Assembly (NCBI GenBank): GCA_037447655.1
Contig: JBBHKE010001255.1
Location: 71,501 to 121,403, forward strand
Length of the DNA: 49,903 nt
DNA from: Zygnema cylindricum
Taxonomy: Eukaryota; Streptophyta; Zygnematophyceae; Zygnematales; Zygnemataceae
Direction of reading: 5' to 3'
Shown here in pieces: positions 20,259-31,673 of this stretch (position 1 is the first letter of the stretch; each line of letters begins with the position of its first letter). The notes below the pieces were generated by a model. It was not told the DNA's origin, did not search any database, and saw only the letters and a program-made list of their open reading frames with translations. The translations under genes and the position numbers were made by a program.

Positions 20259-22529
20259 GCTAACGATACAGGTTTATACAGGCCAAGATGGCAACAAAGT
20301 CAGTTTTACAAAAACTTCACGAGGCCTACACCTCGTGGAAATGCACTGTTTTCAGCTTCTTCATCACTCCAAGACGAACCTCTGACATTTTCTGAGGAGG
20401 ACGACACGGATCTATTCGCTATGGCGGCAGCAATGGAAGGCGCAAAGGACCCTGGATGGATTATGGATACAAGAGCGTCAGCGCATATGTGTTGGAACAA
20501 GGCCATCTTCAAAAATCTGAAAGCAACGCCGGAGAAAAATATTTATTATGCTTGTGGAATGAGTGTCCAAACTCGTGCAATGGGTGATGTGTCCTTGCTA
20601 GTTGATGTGGATGGAAAACCAATTGAAAGGACTCTTCACAATGTCTTATTTGTGCCTGACTTTAAGAAAAATCTGTTTTCTACGTCGTTGGTTGAGAGTA
20701 AAGGCTTTGAGGTCAGTTTGACAAATGGTCGGCAGGTTGTTAGCAAAAACGGCAAGGTTGCGGTTACAGGTACTAGAGATAGTAGCAAAATGTATCGCAT
20801 TGATATGGCTAATACAAAAGAAAATGATGTTTTGTACTCCGGTGTTTTGCACTCAGATGAGTTGTGGCATAAAAGATTAGGCCATGTCAACTATGATAGT
20901 TTGAAGAAAATGGTTGTTGCTGGAAAGATAGAGGGTGTATCAATCACAGATGGGCCGGTCAAAACTTGCGATGGTTGCGCTTTAGGCAAAATCCACAGAT
21001 TGCCATTTCCTAACGAGTCTGAGCATTGGTCGACCAAACTTTTACAACAAATTCATTCGGATGTCTTTGGTCCGGCGAAGGTTCCTTCTGCCGGAGGAAT
21101 GAAATATATGGTCACCTTCACAGATGATTTCTCACGGTTTACAAAAGTTTACTTCATGAAGGAGAAGAGTGAAGTGTTTGGTCACTTCAAACACTATAAA
21201 GCATGGGCTGAAAAAATTCATAATTCATCTATTTTGCAGCTCAGATCGGACAATGGTGGTGAATATACATCAAAAGAGTTTGAAACCTTTTTACTCGAGG
21301 AAGGCATTAGTCATCTATTGACTGTTCCATATTCACCGGAACAAAATGGGGTGTCGGAACGGTTGAATAGAACTCTCACGGAAAGCTCTAGATCTATGCT
21401 CGCCGATAAAGGTGTGGATCCGAAATTCTGGGCTGAGGCTCTAAATTGTGCAGTTTATATTAAAAATAGGATAGGATCAAAATCGCTAGAAACAACTCCT
21501 TACGAAATCTGGACAGGTAGCAAAGCAGATGTTAGCCATTTCAAGGTCATTGGTAGTCAATGCTTTATATTGGATACGTCTACAGATAGATGGAAAATGG
21601 AACCGAAGGGATTACCGGGTATTCTGTTAGGATATGATGATCACTCGAAAGGTTATAGAGTCTTTGTGTTTGAAAGGCAGAAAATAGTTGTAGCTAGAAA
21701 CATCATTGTTAAGGATGAACTAGACTCCATAGATTTATTTCAAATGACAGAGCAGCAAAGGCAACAAAAATTACAGGAGTATGTCATCTTAGATTGCATG
21801 CAGGAACTTGTCCCGCAGATTCCAAAAACTCCGGTAATGACTCAGGAATCAGACTCCCTCCAACTTCCTCACCAACTTCGGGTCCAGACGGACCAAGAGC
21901 AGTCAATACAGATGGAACGCAACCAGCGCAATCACGAACACACGGATCGCAACCAGCGCAATCAGCAAGACACGGATCGCAACCAGCGCAACCAGCGCAA
22001 TCAGCGCAATGCGCGGGATCCGACGATCTTCGCCTCAGAATTTCCGGGGGGAAGAAGATCAAGCAGCCGCCTGCAAGCAAGCTCTCACTTTGCCTACTTG
22101 GCAGTCTCAGGGGAGCCCTTGACCATCCAAGAAGCTTTCTCATCACCAGAGCGGAATCACTGGATTGAGGCGGCAAACGACGAAATGAAGTCGATCATGG
22201 AGGCTCAAACATGGGAGCTCATGGACCTTCCTCCAGACCGAAAAGCGATCGGCAGCAAATGGGTATTCAAGGTGAAGTTAAATCCCGATAACACCATTGA
22301 ACGCTATAAGGCCAGACTTGTGGCGAATGGGTACAATCAAAAGGAAGGAATCGATTTTGAAAAAACATTTTCTCCGGTTGTAAGATTTCCAACAGTTAGG
22401 ATTTTGCTGTCCCTAGCTGCTATAGAAGATATGGAAATTCATCAGATGGAGGTAAAAACGGCCTTTTTGCATGGAGAACTAGAAGAGACCATTTACATGC
22501 AGCAGCCTGAAAAGTATGTAGAACCATGA
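20259..22529 (+). pseudogene. Copia pol: protease, integrase, RT N-terminal half
   Basis: It is continuous with gag in frame. The protease motif is W-I-M-D-T-R-A-S-A-H-M-C; the Gly of the D-T/S-G triad is Arg, so protease is probably dead. Pre-integrase L-W-H-K-R-L-G-H-V and C-D-G-C follow. The integrase catalytic residues are visible in S-D-V-F-G-P, R-S-D-N-G-G-E-Y and G-V-S-E-R-L-N. RT starts near residue 588 of the 702-residue frame with W-V-F-K-V-K-L-N and R-L-V-A-N-G-Y. Motif A reads Q-M-E-V-K-T-A-F-L-H-G-E-L; the normal catalytic Asp (M-D-V) is Glu. The frame ends at TGA 22527-22529 within the RT palm. Confidence 0.92.
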
Positions 22530-23201
22530 AAAGAGCACTTAGTATGCAAGTTGCTAAAATCTTTGTACGGCCTGAAACAGGCCCCGAGACAGTGGAATAT
22601 AAAGCATGATGAATTCTTGACTAGTCTAGGATTTCAAAGGATAAGTTCTGATCACTCTGTCTACGTTCTAAAGGGTGAAAATGGGATAGTGTATATAGCG
22701 GTATATGTAGATGATTTGCTATTAATTAGCAAATCAATGGCTGAAATTAACAAAATCAAAACTGCTCTAAACTCACGGTTCGAGATAAAAGACCTCGGTG
22801 AGGCAAAATATATTTTGGGTATCCAGGTAGAGAGGGACAGAAATAAGAAAATAATAAAATTGACTCAAAAACAGGCTATTGGAAACATGTTAGATGAGTA
22901 CGGAATGCGGGGGACAAAAGGGTGTTTAACTCCAATGGAGTTTCGGCAGAAGTTAGAGGGAGAAGAGACAGAACCAGGTGTTATTGTTAGCGAGTATTTA
23001 GAATCAGGGGAGAATGATCCTATGGCAATAATACCTTATAGACTGATAGTGGGAAGCTTAATATACTTCATGAACTATACCCGTCCTGACATTGCTGCAA
23101 CAGTCGGGGTACTGAGTAGGAGTCTAGAAAATCCGAGAAAATCTGATCTGGACGCAGCAAAGAGAGTCTTAAGATATTGGGGCAAAAAGTTGGACCTCTG
23201 A
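22530..23201 (+). pseudogene. Copia RT, C-terminal half; RNase H missing
   Basis: The same frame resumes after the TGA. It shows L-Y-G-L-K-Q-A-P-R-Q-W, the catalytic Y-V-D-D-L-L-L, I-K-D-L-G-E-A-K-Y-I-L-G and N-Y-T-R-P-D-I-A. Homology to Copia stops at L-R-Y (about 23183), exactly where RNase H should start, and unrelated sequence follows to 23850. A single base change explains the TGA; loss of RNase H is a larger event. Confidence 0.9.
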
Positions 23202-23864
23202 CTACGGCTAGATCCGCGGCCGGAAGTTATTATTTGTTCCATAGTTTTTAAGACAAAGTACTAAAAGGACACGGAAGTGCCAAACTTTGACTTAATGTAA
23301 TAAGTTAACCACTGGTCAGCTGAATCTGAACTGAATTGCTACAGACAGCTAACAGCAAAATCTAGATTACAGTTCGGAAGTCTACGTGGCAATCCACAAC
23401 GTACCCTCCACTAGGGCTGGTGAAAGCTAGTAATATGTGACGGAACTGCGATCTTTCAGACGGTAGAACTTTGTTGTCCGGCCTCCGTTAGGCACGAAAT
23501 AAAGTGCGTCTTGTTTTGTAGAGGAAGTACTTCAATCCTTCCGGCTGGTTGTGCTGACTTCTCCGTAATCTGAGAATAGTACGGGTCGGAAGGGTACAAA
23601 AATCCTCGGTAATATAAAGGGGTGCCTGAAAAGCACTCGAGCTTGACACCCTTCTTGCTCCTAAGCTGAAGTATTGTGGGGACACAGTGGGATTAAGTGA
23701 ATAGTTGAATTGCTGCAATGTTATATTGCCACTATGCGATAAATCCACCATTGAGATGTAGTGGGACTGGGTGACTTACTAATTGCTATATTGCTTTGCT
23801 GTGATGCTGCGCTAGTTTATCACCGCAGCTGCGCCGGTATACTGAGTCTAAAGCTTTAGGGGAG
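23190..23864. other. Foreign sequence replacing RNase H in the plus-strand Copia
   Basis: No coding motif is recognised. 23235-23650 is a diverged inverted partner of 2889-3270. The end (about 23850-23864) contains the polypurine tract next to the 3' LTR. The left junction is sharp within the RT C-terminus. Confidence 0.6.
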
Positions 23865-24683
23865 TGTTGTCTTTTTTTGGAAAGCTTTCAGTCTTAGAGC
23901 AGCGCAGCTGCTATATAGACAGAGCAGGGCAACTGCTATACAGAGAGCAGCGTAGCTGCTATACAAATAGAGCAGCGCTGCTGCTATACAGCAGAGCAGC
24001 GTAGCAATGCAGCAGCAAAGCAGATAGAGCAGCGCAGCGGAGCAGCGCAGCAGCACAGCAGCACAGCAGCGAAGCTGGAACACAGACAGGACAACGCAAC
24101 CACGATTATATTTGATATGGTCCGTACGGACAACGCATCGTCTAATATTCATGATGTGATTCTGTACAGGATAGAGAAACTGCGATATATACAATTCTAG
24201 TAAACTTAGTGGGGAACTCAGTGGTAACTTAGTGGGCAACTCAGTGGTAGCTTAGTGATAGCTCAATGGTAGCTTAGTGATAGCTCAGTGGTAGCTTGAC
24301 AGATTAGTGGTAGCTTGGTGGTTTGATGTACCTCTGAAGTATAATGGTGTTGCCAGTTCAACATAAGTATAAGACTTAGGACTCAGAACATATTATGTAT
24401 CCAGACTTTCAAGTAGTAAAACTGGAAACAGTTTTTGGGAAACTTCTGAGTATTATATCTTTAGTGTTGTTGGGTCAATTGTGCTGAAACTTTGGGAGTT
24501 GTCAGTGTTTATGTTACTCTATATTTTGATAGAGTTTTGTGAGATTTGGATGCTTGTATAAGAATTGGTGATCACTTAAGAACAGCTGTTTGGTAGGATT
24601 CTTGATAGCTTCTGAAAGTGTATCATGTCTACATCTACTACTACTGCTGCTCCTCCACCTGCACCAGTGGTTGTAGAACAACA
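23865..24683 (+). repeat. 3' LTR of the plus-strand Copia
   Basis: It starts TGTTGTCTTTTTTTGG and ends GAACAACA. It is shorter than the 5' LTR (819 versus 889 bp) mainly through the GCAGC minisatellite. From about 24360 to 24683 the two LTRs are nearly identical. It carries the same ATG (24625) but no primer site follows. Confidence 0.88.
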
Positions 24684-24688
24684 CTTAT

Positions 24689-25290
24689 ATATCAAAACTG
24701 CTTCTAAGATCCCGTTTTAGTTTGTTAATTATATCTAAGGACTTGCTTAAGACCAACAAATCATCCACATAAATAGCAATAAATATCACTATATTCTCAT
24801 CCTTAAATAAATATATAGAGTGATCTGACTTATTCTGATATACCCCAAAGCGGTCAAAAATTCGTCTAGCTTTATATTCCACTGTCGCGGGGCTTGCTTA
24901 AGCCCATAGAGTGATTTTATCAATTTACAAACCTTGCTTTCTTCCCCACTTTCCACGAATCCTTTTGGTTACCTCATGTAAATTTCTTCTTCCAACTCTC
25001 TGTGCAAAAAGGCCGTTTTAATATCTATCTGGTGTATTTCCATATCCTCCGCTGCGACTATACTTAAAAGGATTCTAACAACAGGAAATCTGACTACAGG
25101 TGCCAAGGTTTTTTCGTAGTTTATCCCCTCTTTCTGAGTATAACTTTTTGCAACTAACCTAGCTTTGTACCTCTCAATGGTATTAACAGGGTTTAATTTA
25201 AGTTTAAAAACCCACTTACATCCGATTGGTTTTCAGTCCGGTGGATAATCTACCAACTCCTATGTATTGGCTTCCATGATAGAGGTCATT
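24689..25290 (-). pseudogene. Copia RT, N-terminal part (5' side of the nested insertion)
   Basis: The minus strand shows the RT fingers W-K-F-K-L-K-L-N-P region near 25210-25180, F-L-H-R-E-L around 25000 and the catalytic Y-V-D-D-L-L-V-L near 24770. It ends F-D-I at the CTTAT target duplication. Several frameshifts and stops occur between 24880 and 25290. The continuation is at 18940. Confidence 0.82.
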
Positions 25291-25790
25291 TTTTCATTTA
25301 TAGTTGTGATCCACCGCTTACTTTTGGGGTGTTTATAGCCTTTAAGTATGTCTGAGTTTCACTCGGGTGAGACATCTTTGTGAGTTGGTTATTTACTTGT
25401 CTTTCTTGAAGTCGTTTACTACTTCTTCTTCCCCCTTCAAAATCGAAAGCCGGTATAGAAGGCATCCTTGGGTTTTGTTTAGGAAGAGTTTCAACTCCCT
25501 TATCTTCCAATTTCGGTGTCTCATCAAAATCCTCATCGGTTTCCACTTCGTATTGTGGCGTTGCCTCGGATGTTGTCCTTTCCTCCCTCTCCTTTGGTAG
25601 ATATGCAGATTTTCCTTTTTCTCCCTCTTCCTTCTCTTCATTTTCAAAGTCAACGTCTGAAAACTGATCCATTTCAAATCAGATTTTGACTTCCTTATTA
25701 TATTTGAATAGATCAATGGACTTCTCTTCATTTATCACCACTATGAATATCTCTCTTTTTCAAGTCATACACTCGGTATCCTTTTGTGCT
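25291..25790 (-). pseudogene. Copia integrase-RT linker
   Basis: An acidic, Lys/Glu-rich stretch (25672-25298) ends in F-E-G-G-R-R-S-S-K-R-L-Q-E-R, a motif that precedes RT in related copies here (25440; also near 33750 and in the plus-strand element near 22050). No catalytic residues. Confidence 0.65.
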
Positions 25791-26489
25791 CTCATCATAT
25801 CCTACAAGATATCTTGGCTTCCCTCTCCCCTCTAACTTCCATTTAGTCTTATCGGAATCCAAACTGTAGACTTGACTTCCGAACACTCTCAAACTAGACA
25901 AATCAGGCTTTCTTCCTGTCCACCTCTCATACGGAGTTTCCTCCTTATTTGCTGAAGTTAGGACTCTATTTTTGATGAAATTAGCATAGTTCTTAGACTC
26001 AGCCCAAAACTGCAGCCCTATCCTCTAGTCAGTTGACATACTTATGGACATATCTTCTAAATTTCTATTCACTCTTTCTGCTACTCGATTTTGTTCCGGA
26101 TTATAGGGAACAATTTTCTCATGATGAATTATTTCTTGTTTAAGATATTTTTCAAATTCCCTTGAGGTGTATTCTTTCTCATTATCACTTCTTATCTCTT
26201 TTATTGAGATTTTATGTAGTTTTTCACTCCATACTTTATACTCTTTGAAACATCTTAATACCTCTAACTTATGTCTGAGAAAGTATACCTTCATGTATCT
26301 AGACCAATCATTTTTTATAGTTAAAATCCATCTCTTCTCCCCATGTTAAGCATACCTAGCAAGTCCCCAAACATCAGTGTGAACAAGATCTAATACTTTC
26401 TCTCTCCTAAATGTGGTTGCCTTTGGAAATGGAAGTCTATGAATCTTCCCTTGGGCACATCCACTACAATCATCAAAGGTCTCCTCATC
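25791..26489 (-). pseudogene. Copia integrase
   Basis: The frame 26294-26025 carries S-D-N-E-K-E-Y-T-S-R-E-F (second catalytic Asp; the usual N-G-G-E is N-E-K-E) and R-V-A-E-R-V-N-R-N-L with the catalytic Glu. It is in the same frame as the protease part at 27119-26490. Stops occur near 26020 and 26345. The C-terminal domain is recognisable down to about 25800. Confidence 0.78.
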
Positions 26490-27119
26490 CTAAAAAGTAA
26501 TACCCTCCACTATTCCCTTTTTCTTCATTTTCTTTAATCTATCTAGATGCACATGCCCCAACCTTTTATGCCAAAGCATCATCTCATTTGCACACGAGTA
26601 GAGAACACTGTTTTGATTGCAAAGAACAATTTTGAACATTCCTTGACTGCCCTTCTCAGCTATGAAATAAACCTCATTATCAAAGCTTGTTGTGAAGATT
26701 CCTTTCCTAGTTCTTGTTTCAAACTCCTTTTCATCTAGGACAGAAGTTGAGACGAGGTTCTTGCTAAGCTGTGAAATGTAAAGAACGTCTGAGAGTGTTA
26801 GAATTGAGGCCTTTCCATCAACTCGAACCTTCAAGGCAACAGTTCTAACAAGACTTGTGGTTTCTACTCTACCATATCCGTACTCTATCTCAACTGTTGA
26901 GATCTTTCTCAATTTAGTGAACCACCACTTATCTTTGCACATATGCATTGAAGCCCTTGAGTCTATGATCCACCCATCCTCGGGTGGATCCCTTTTGCCT
27001 CCAAAAGCACAATTTTGTCTCCGTGGAATATCGACATGCTTTTCATTGTTTTTCGAATTAAAAAGAAGCTCCTCAAGCTCTTCTTTTGATTCAGTTTTTT
27101 TCTGCCACTTTCTCATCAT
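26490..27119 (-). pseudogene. Copia protease and GAG-pre-integrase
   Basis: The protease motif is W-I-I-D-S-R-A-S-M-H-M-C; the triad Gly is Arg as in the plus-strand copy. A well-conserved protease fold follows (V-L-Y-I-S-Q-L-S-K-N-L-V-S-T-S), then L-W-H-K-R-L-G-H-V. A stop near 26490 precedes C-S-G-C-A-Q-G-K. A frameshift relative to the knuckle part lies at 27091-27119. Confidence 0.85.
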
Positions 27120-27540
27120 GAACTTCAGTCAGGAAAGCATTTTTCTTTCCTCCATCCCTTGAGGTTCCTTGACCATCTTTTAGTCGAAGATCTGCAAGTT
27201 TCACACAATCTGCCATATAGTGTCCCGGTTTCTTGCAGAAGTGACATAATCCTCCTCGAGAAGTTCCTCTCCCCTGTCTATCAAATCTTCCACCTCCTTG
27301 TCCTCTTCCACCAATGTTTCGATAGTGATCTTTCCCTCTCTCCTCATCACGCTTCCGCCAATCAGCTCCTGCAGACAATGCTTGAACACTGGGACTCCCT
27401 CTCCTAAGCTCTATGGAGCTTTCTTTCACTAAAATCATTCCCACTGTGTCATCCGAATTCCAATTGCTATCTCCTAAGTCCTGCAATCGGTTAATGATAG
27501 TCTCATACTCTTCAGGTAGTTTTATCATTAATGTGTTCAC
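27091..27540 (-). pseudogene. Copia nucleocapsid
   Basis: It starts L-M-I-K-L-P-E-E-Y-E (end of the UBN2 domain), has an Arg/Gly-rich stretch and the CCHC knuckle C-H-F-C-K-K-P-G-H-Y-M-A-D-C. It overlaps the protease frame by 29 bases because of a frameshift. Confidence 0.85.
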
Positions 27541-28175
27541 TCTTTGTCTCTCAGACCATGAGTTACCTGCACTCTCGAACTCTCCAAATAATGCTCCTAA
27601 TCATTGCAATAATTATTCATACTTCCTCCTTTATAAGTATAAGCTGCAATCTTATTTTCCGCGAACTATTGTTGCTGCAATGATCCACTCTTATATTTGT
27701 TAACTAGTGATATCCAAATCTGAGATGAAGATTTGACATGCATAAGGGGAATGGCAATGCCCTTTGCTTCACTTCTAAGAATTAAGAGCTTAGCAACCTT
27801 GTCTTTGTAGTTCCACTTTTCATACTCTAATCTTTCGGTCTGAACCCTTGTCGCCGTTGCTCGTGGTGTTGCTGCTGGTATCGCCTTCGGCAAAGGTGTC
27901 ACTTGAGTTGCAACTCCTCCCTTTTTCGTTCCATGACAATCTCCTCTCCTTCCTCATTTTCATTCTCGGTGATGGTGGCAGCTGCTCTACCAACTATAGA
28001 GGCGGAGGTGCCACAAAAACGTGTCCCTCCAAACCCAAGTGGAGGTGGGCATCGAATTTGTCCAGACACTATGCCCCATAGATGCTTCTCAAATAGTTCT
28101 CCCTCCATCATCATTTCCTGATATAAAAATTCTGATCCATCAAATATGGGCACCCTAGAGGGTGGGCCCATAACC
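27541..28175 (-). pseudogene. Copia gag capsid
   Basis: Two frames (28171-27899, 27902-27666) contain S-R-V-P-I-F-D-G-S-E-F and L-M-H-V-K-S-S-S-Q-I-W. The in-LTR start codon is ATT rather than ATG in this 5' LTR, so normal initiation is lost; the 3' LTR still has ATG. Confidence 0.75.
28164..28175 (-). promoter_or_regulatory. Primer-binding site GGTTATGGGCCC
   Basis: Next to the LTR end CCA at 28176; identical to the sites at 1966-1977 and 36396-36407. Confidence 0.82.
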
Positions 28176-29063
28176 TGGAATTTTGTGGTCTCAATTGACC
28201 CACAGATTGAGCAGCCTATGTAAAGCCTCTAGGATAATATTTGCCCCTTCCAATTTCCCATTGAATAAGTGCCGCCCAGGCACACAAATATTCTGACAAC
28301 CCTCAACCCTCTGAGGATAAGACTCCCTTGAGTCAAAAGCAAAAAGAATCACTGAATTTGCTCTCTTGAGCAATAAGTTATGGCTGGTCAAAGATGACCT
28401 TTAAAGTTACAAGCTCTCTTTGAGAGAGGTACTTAAATATCACTAAGGCTTGGTCTGCCTAATCACGACTACCTACTACTAAACCCTAGTCTAATAGGAA
28501 CACTATATAGTAGAAGAAGGTACAATAGGAGATGTACTTATAGTACGGCCAATGTACGACATGGTCTACAAGGTGACACTTGTCAAATCGGGAGCCATGG
28601 TTCCCCCTCCCATCTTCTCCGGTATCAAATAATGTGGCGCCACGTGGCACCGTGTGACGCTATCTCTAAATGACGTCAAAAGCTCACTTCGCGTGGCGGC
28701 TATAATGCCGGCCGTCCGATCAAAACATATTTTACACGGTTCTAATTCGCGTACATGCATGAATTGCTCCTGTTGGTTAGTCTGCTTTTAATTAGCTGTT
28801 GCGTTAATGTTTATATATCTTTGAAACCCTTCATGTGTATCGTTTCGATAAATCCCTAAAGGATAAGGCTAACGTCTACTTACTAGTTCACAGACCCAAG
28901 TTCAAATCAGGACTTAGGCAACATTTTAGTAAAATATCCTCTACTTCAAAATCTGCCACTTTCTAAATATGGCGGCAGCCATGGCGTGCCTTTGATCCTC
29001 ACTCTGTTTTTTTTAAGTAAAACTAAAATAGAGAATTGAACTATTAATTACCTCTTTTCAACA
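28176..29063 (-). repeat. 5' LTR of the minus-strand nested-host Copia
   Basis: Partner of 17135-18023. The hairpins are conserved with paired changes: TGCTCAAGAGAGCA here versus TGCTCCGGGGAGCA in the partner, and CCTCAGAGGGTTGAGG versus a CTCACAGGGGTGAG form. Confidence 0.87.
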
Positions 29064-30334
29064 GTTTTTGAGGAAGGAACTTCGGGATAGGTGCTTGCAA
29101 GTGGAGAAGTCCCCTGAGCTGGCGCTTTAGGATGCGGCTCTGTCCTTGGCGTAGGAGGACTTTGCCCGCTAAAAATCCCACTAGATTAACGTCTAGCTTC
29201 CCAAATAAGTTTTAATTCTTGTTCCCATAACTTCCGCCTTTCCTCCTCTAAGGTTTCCCAATCTACCGTGACGGGTCCGGCCCCAACCGTAGCCTTGCCT
29301 AGGGATTTTAAAACTTCCACTACTTCCTTGGCCTTTTCGATTACTTTGGTAAGATCCGTTATCCCCATCCTAGGAACTTCGGGATCATTAAGTTTTTTCC
29401 GCCACCCGCCCTCAGAGAAATCTTTTAGTTCCGTACCCGGAACATCTAGATTAGTTGGTTTGGATCGCCAGAGCCATTCGGCAATGCGGACATGAGTTGT
29501 TGTAGGAGCAAGTCTCTCGGTTAAGGTTGACACAGGAGTTGGGGACGTCTCCTCCTTGGGAAGAGGTGCGAATCTCTCCTTGCTCTCCCGGTGGTCAAAC
29601 CTCTTTCCCCTCAATGGATCTCGTGCTTCCCTCTCGATACCCCCTTCTCCTCTAGGAGGCCGAGAAGAGGTGCGTCCTCGGGAGGGTGTTGGCTGTGGTG
29701 TCCTGAGAGGAAAATGGGGGAGGGCGAGAATAACGAGCTCTCTTTGACCGGTCTTACACCGACTGTGAAGAGCTCCACTCCAAAGAACTGCTCAAAATCT
29801 CCACCACCCCTCCCACGGGTCTAACCACTCTGACTCGATTTGTCTGGGCCACTCTTTCTACCAATTCCTTGTTAACCTTCAGCTCATGGAGGGCATGAAG
29901 GGAAAGGAGTTCCTTACGACATGGGCAACGTGGATCTGTCAAAACTGCGGTGTCAATCATGATCTCGGCCCGCGGAATATTGGATCTAGTGTGAAGCCTG
30001 ACCTCCGGAAGAGGACCCTAATGGGGCTCCCTCTACGCCTGACGCTTTGGCCGAGCCTTGGGAGACACTCGGTTCCTTTTCACGCCTGAGCCCGGGCTTC
30101 TTTCCTTTCCTCAGCATAGACCCTAGCGGCCTCCGCCAAGGAAGGGTAATGTTCAGGAGTCAGACTGGGAGGAGGAGGAGGAGAAGAAGCACCAGCCGGT
30201 TTCTTGGCCGGAGAATCAAAGACAGTCTCCATGGGTTCAGACTCCTCGGACCTCTGAGTTTGTCCCTCTTGTACGGGCCTCTCTTGCCTACCCTACTCTC
30301 CAGATCCGTTATTTGGTTTCCCTCCTCCCGCCAT
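29064..30334 (-). pseudogene. Gypsy-DNMT element: gag N-terminus
   Basis: ATG at 30334-30332 starts M-A-G-G-G-K-P-N-N-G with TAG after 13 residues; the frame then goes on with E-E-S-E-P-M-E-T-V-F-D-S-P and P-P-P-P-S-L-T-P-E-H-Y-P-S-L-A-E-A. Later parts (29614-29186) are charged and helical (E-K-A-K-E-V-V-E-V-L-K, E-E-E-R-R-K-L-W-E-Q-E). No enzyme motif. Composition and position fit the N-terminal, matrix-like part of a long Gypsy gag, which continues at 17134 after the minus-strand Copia insertion. Confidence 0.6.
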
Positions 30335-30680
30335 GATGACAGAGGTAACGAGAGAAAGAGTAATGAATGTCACTAGAGCTCACTTCCAAAAAGAGAGCTT
30401 CCAAAGCTAAACCTCCTATCCTCTCTAATCCGAGTAGACAGGTGGCTTTTCAGTACTGTGCTTTCTCTACGGGAAGTCCATCGCACTTGTTTCCTCAAAA
30501 CCCACTGTCCTGATTCCAAGGGGTTTTAGTTTACTCTGGGATGGTCACTCCAAAGCAAAGAGAACTCTAGATGAAGACACAAATGCACTACCACGTAGAA
30601 ATATATAGGTAATAGGATTGGCTTTCCAGATTTAACTATATCACCTTGCCCCAGAAAAGAGAATAAAAAAAAGAGCATGT
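30335..30680 (-). other. Gypsy-DNMT element leader or LTR remnant
   Basis: No gene. The minus strand has a TATATAT string near 30605 and no clear primer site. It is cut at 30680 by the LTR of the chimeric element. Confidence 0.4.
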
Positions 30681-31673
30681 TGTTGAAATAAAAAGTAGTT
30701 TCTAGGTTAGTTAAAAGATTTAAATAAGAGCAAGAAAAAGCAAAGGCAGCCTGCTTCTAGCTTCTCTCACTAGCCCCCATACTACTGGTAGTCACTGAAG
30801 GATGCAGAGGAAGCTAGAGCCATGGCTGCCTATGCTTCTTCTAGAGTCAAAAGGCAAATCCTTGGTAAACTTGCCAAAAAAATTGACGGACCCAGGATTT
30901 GATCCTGGTACCTACCATCCGTCAAGGTAGCCGTTAGTCTTACCCTGTAGTCTAAGACCAGTATTGAATTATATAGGGTACGATAGCTACTTAAAGATGA
31001 CAAAAAAGAGAAGTTTGATTTACTGACAAACGGACAACAATCACACAGACACAATTAAAAATAGAATTACACCGGAAATGTACTACTTGTATTTTTAACG
31101 GCTATAAATTAAGGCCAACATTAATTTGACTACGGAGAAAGAAGCCGGCATCGCAGAATGGTCGATTTGGCGATTTTCGGTCACAACCACAACGGGTGAC
31201 ACGTGGCAGCATGACATTGGATAACGGCATCTCCGGGACATATTATGGCGAACCCAGATATGGCAGGCGTCGTCTTTCTGGCCATATCGTACAATAGCGG
31301 TACAGAAAGTACTTCGGACCAAGTACCTTTCTCTACTGTACACTCAATTGATTGGTTCCGTACATCAGTAGGAGAGGGTTTAGAGAGGGGTTTAGGACTT
31401 AGAAAATTAGAGGTAGCCGCCTCTCTCTCAGAGAGCTTTTGTATAAAAGGGTCATCTTTGACCATTGATAATTAACTGCTCAGGGGAGCAAATTCAACGA
31501 TTCTTTTTGTGGCAGACTCAGGGGAGTCAGCCCTTCCAATGGGTGCACTCTCGTCAGTCTATATTTTGTCAGGGTGTCAGCAATATTGAGACAAAGCTTA
31601 AAGAACTAAGGTTTTCCTAGAGGCTTCTCGCAAGCTGCCTACTCTGAGTACCTATGGAGGTCTCAAAGTTGCA
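30681..31673 (+). repeat. 5' LTR of the chimeric element
   Basis: TGTTG start, GTTGCA end. TATAAAAG at 31442; hairpin GGTCATCTTTGACC at 31450-31463; further stem-loops TGCTC-GAGCA and GACTC-GAGTC follow. The gag-type ATG is at 31654. A TGACGGA palindrome lies near 30890-30940. Confidence 0.85.
31442..31449 (+). promoter_or_regulatory. TATA box of the LTR promoter
   Basis: TATAAAAG, repeated at 33277-33284 in the other LTR and just upstream of the conserved GGTCA hairpin. Confidence 0.6.

Larger units (their letters stand above)
18946..24683 (+). mobile_element. Plus-strand Copia element nested in a minus-strand Copia, target duplication CTTAT
   Basis: It has LTRs at 18946-19834 and 23865-24683, a primer site at 19835, a polypurine tract (AGGGGAG) before 23865, and a perfect 5-bp target duplication. 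Gag-pol is a single frame from 19776 to 23201 broken by TAA (20256) and TGA (22527). The RNase H and everything from about 23190 to 23850 is replaced by foreign sequence. It interrupts the RT of the older element between F-D-I and the D-E-A-K-Y-I block. Confidence 0.9.
17135..29063 (-). mobile_element. Minus-strand Copia element, itself split by a nested plus-strand Copia
   Basis: The 5' LTR is 28176-29063 (888 bp) and the 3' LTR 17135-18023 (889 bp). They are alike throughout and share TGTTGAAAAGAGG starts. The primer site is 28164-28175 and the polypurine tract AATTAAGGGAAG is just before 18023. The internal frame goes gag, knuckle, protease, integrase, RT and RNase H, with the RT interrupted between 24689 and 18941 by the plus-strand element. 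No clear target duplication is seen (CGGGT on the left, GTTTT on the right). Confidence 0.85.

Noticed and set aside
18970-24085. CRISPR-like array suggested by GCAGC repeats
   Set aside because: Repeats are short, overlapping and without unique spacers; the context is a eukaryotic LTR.
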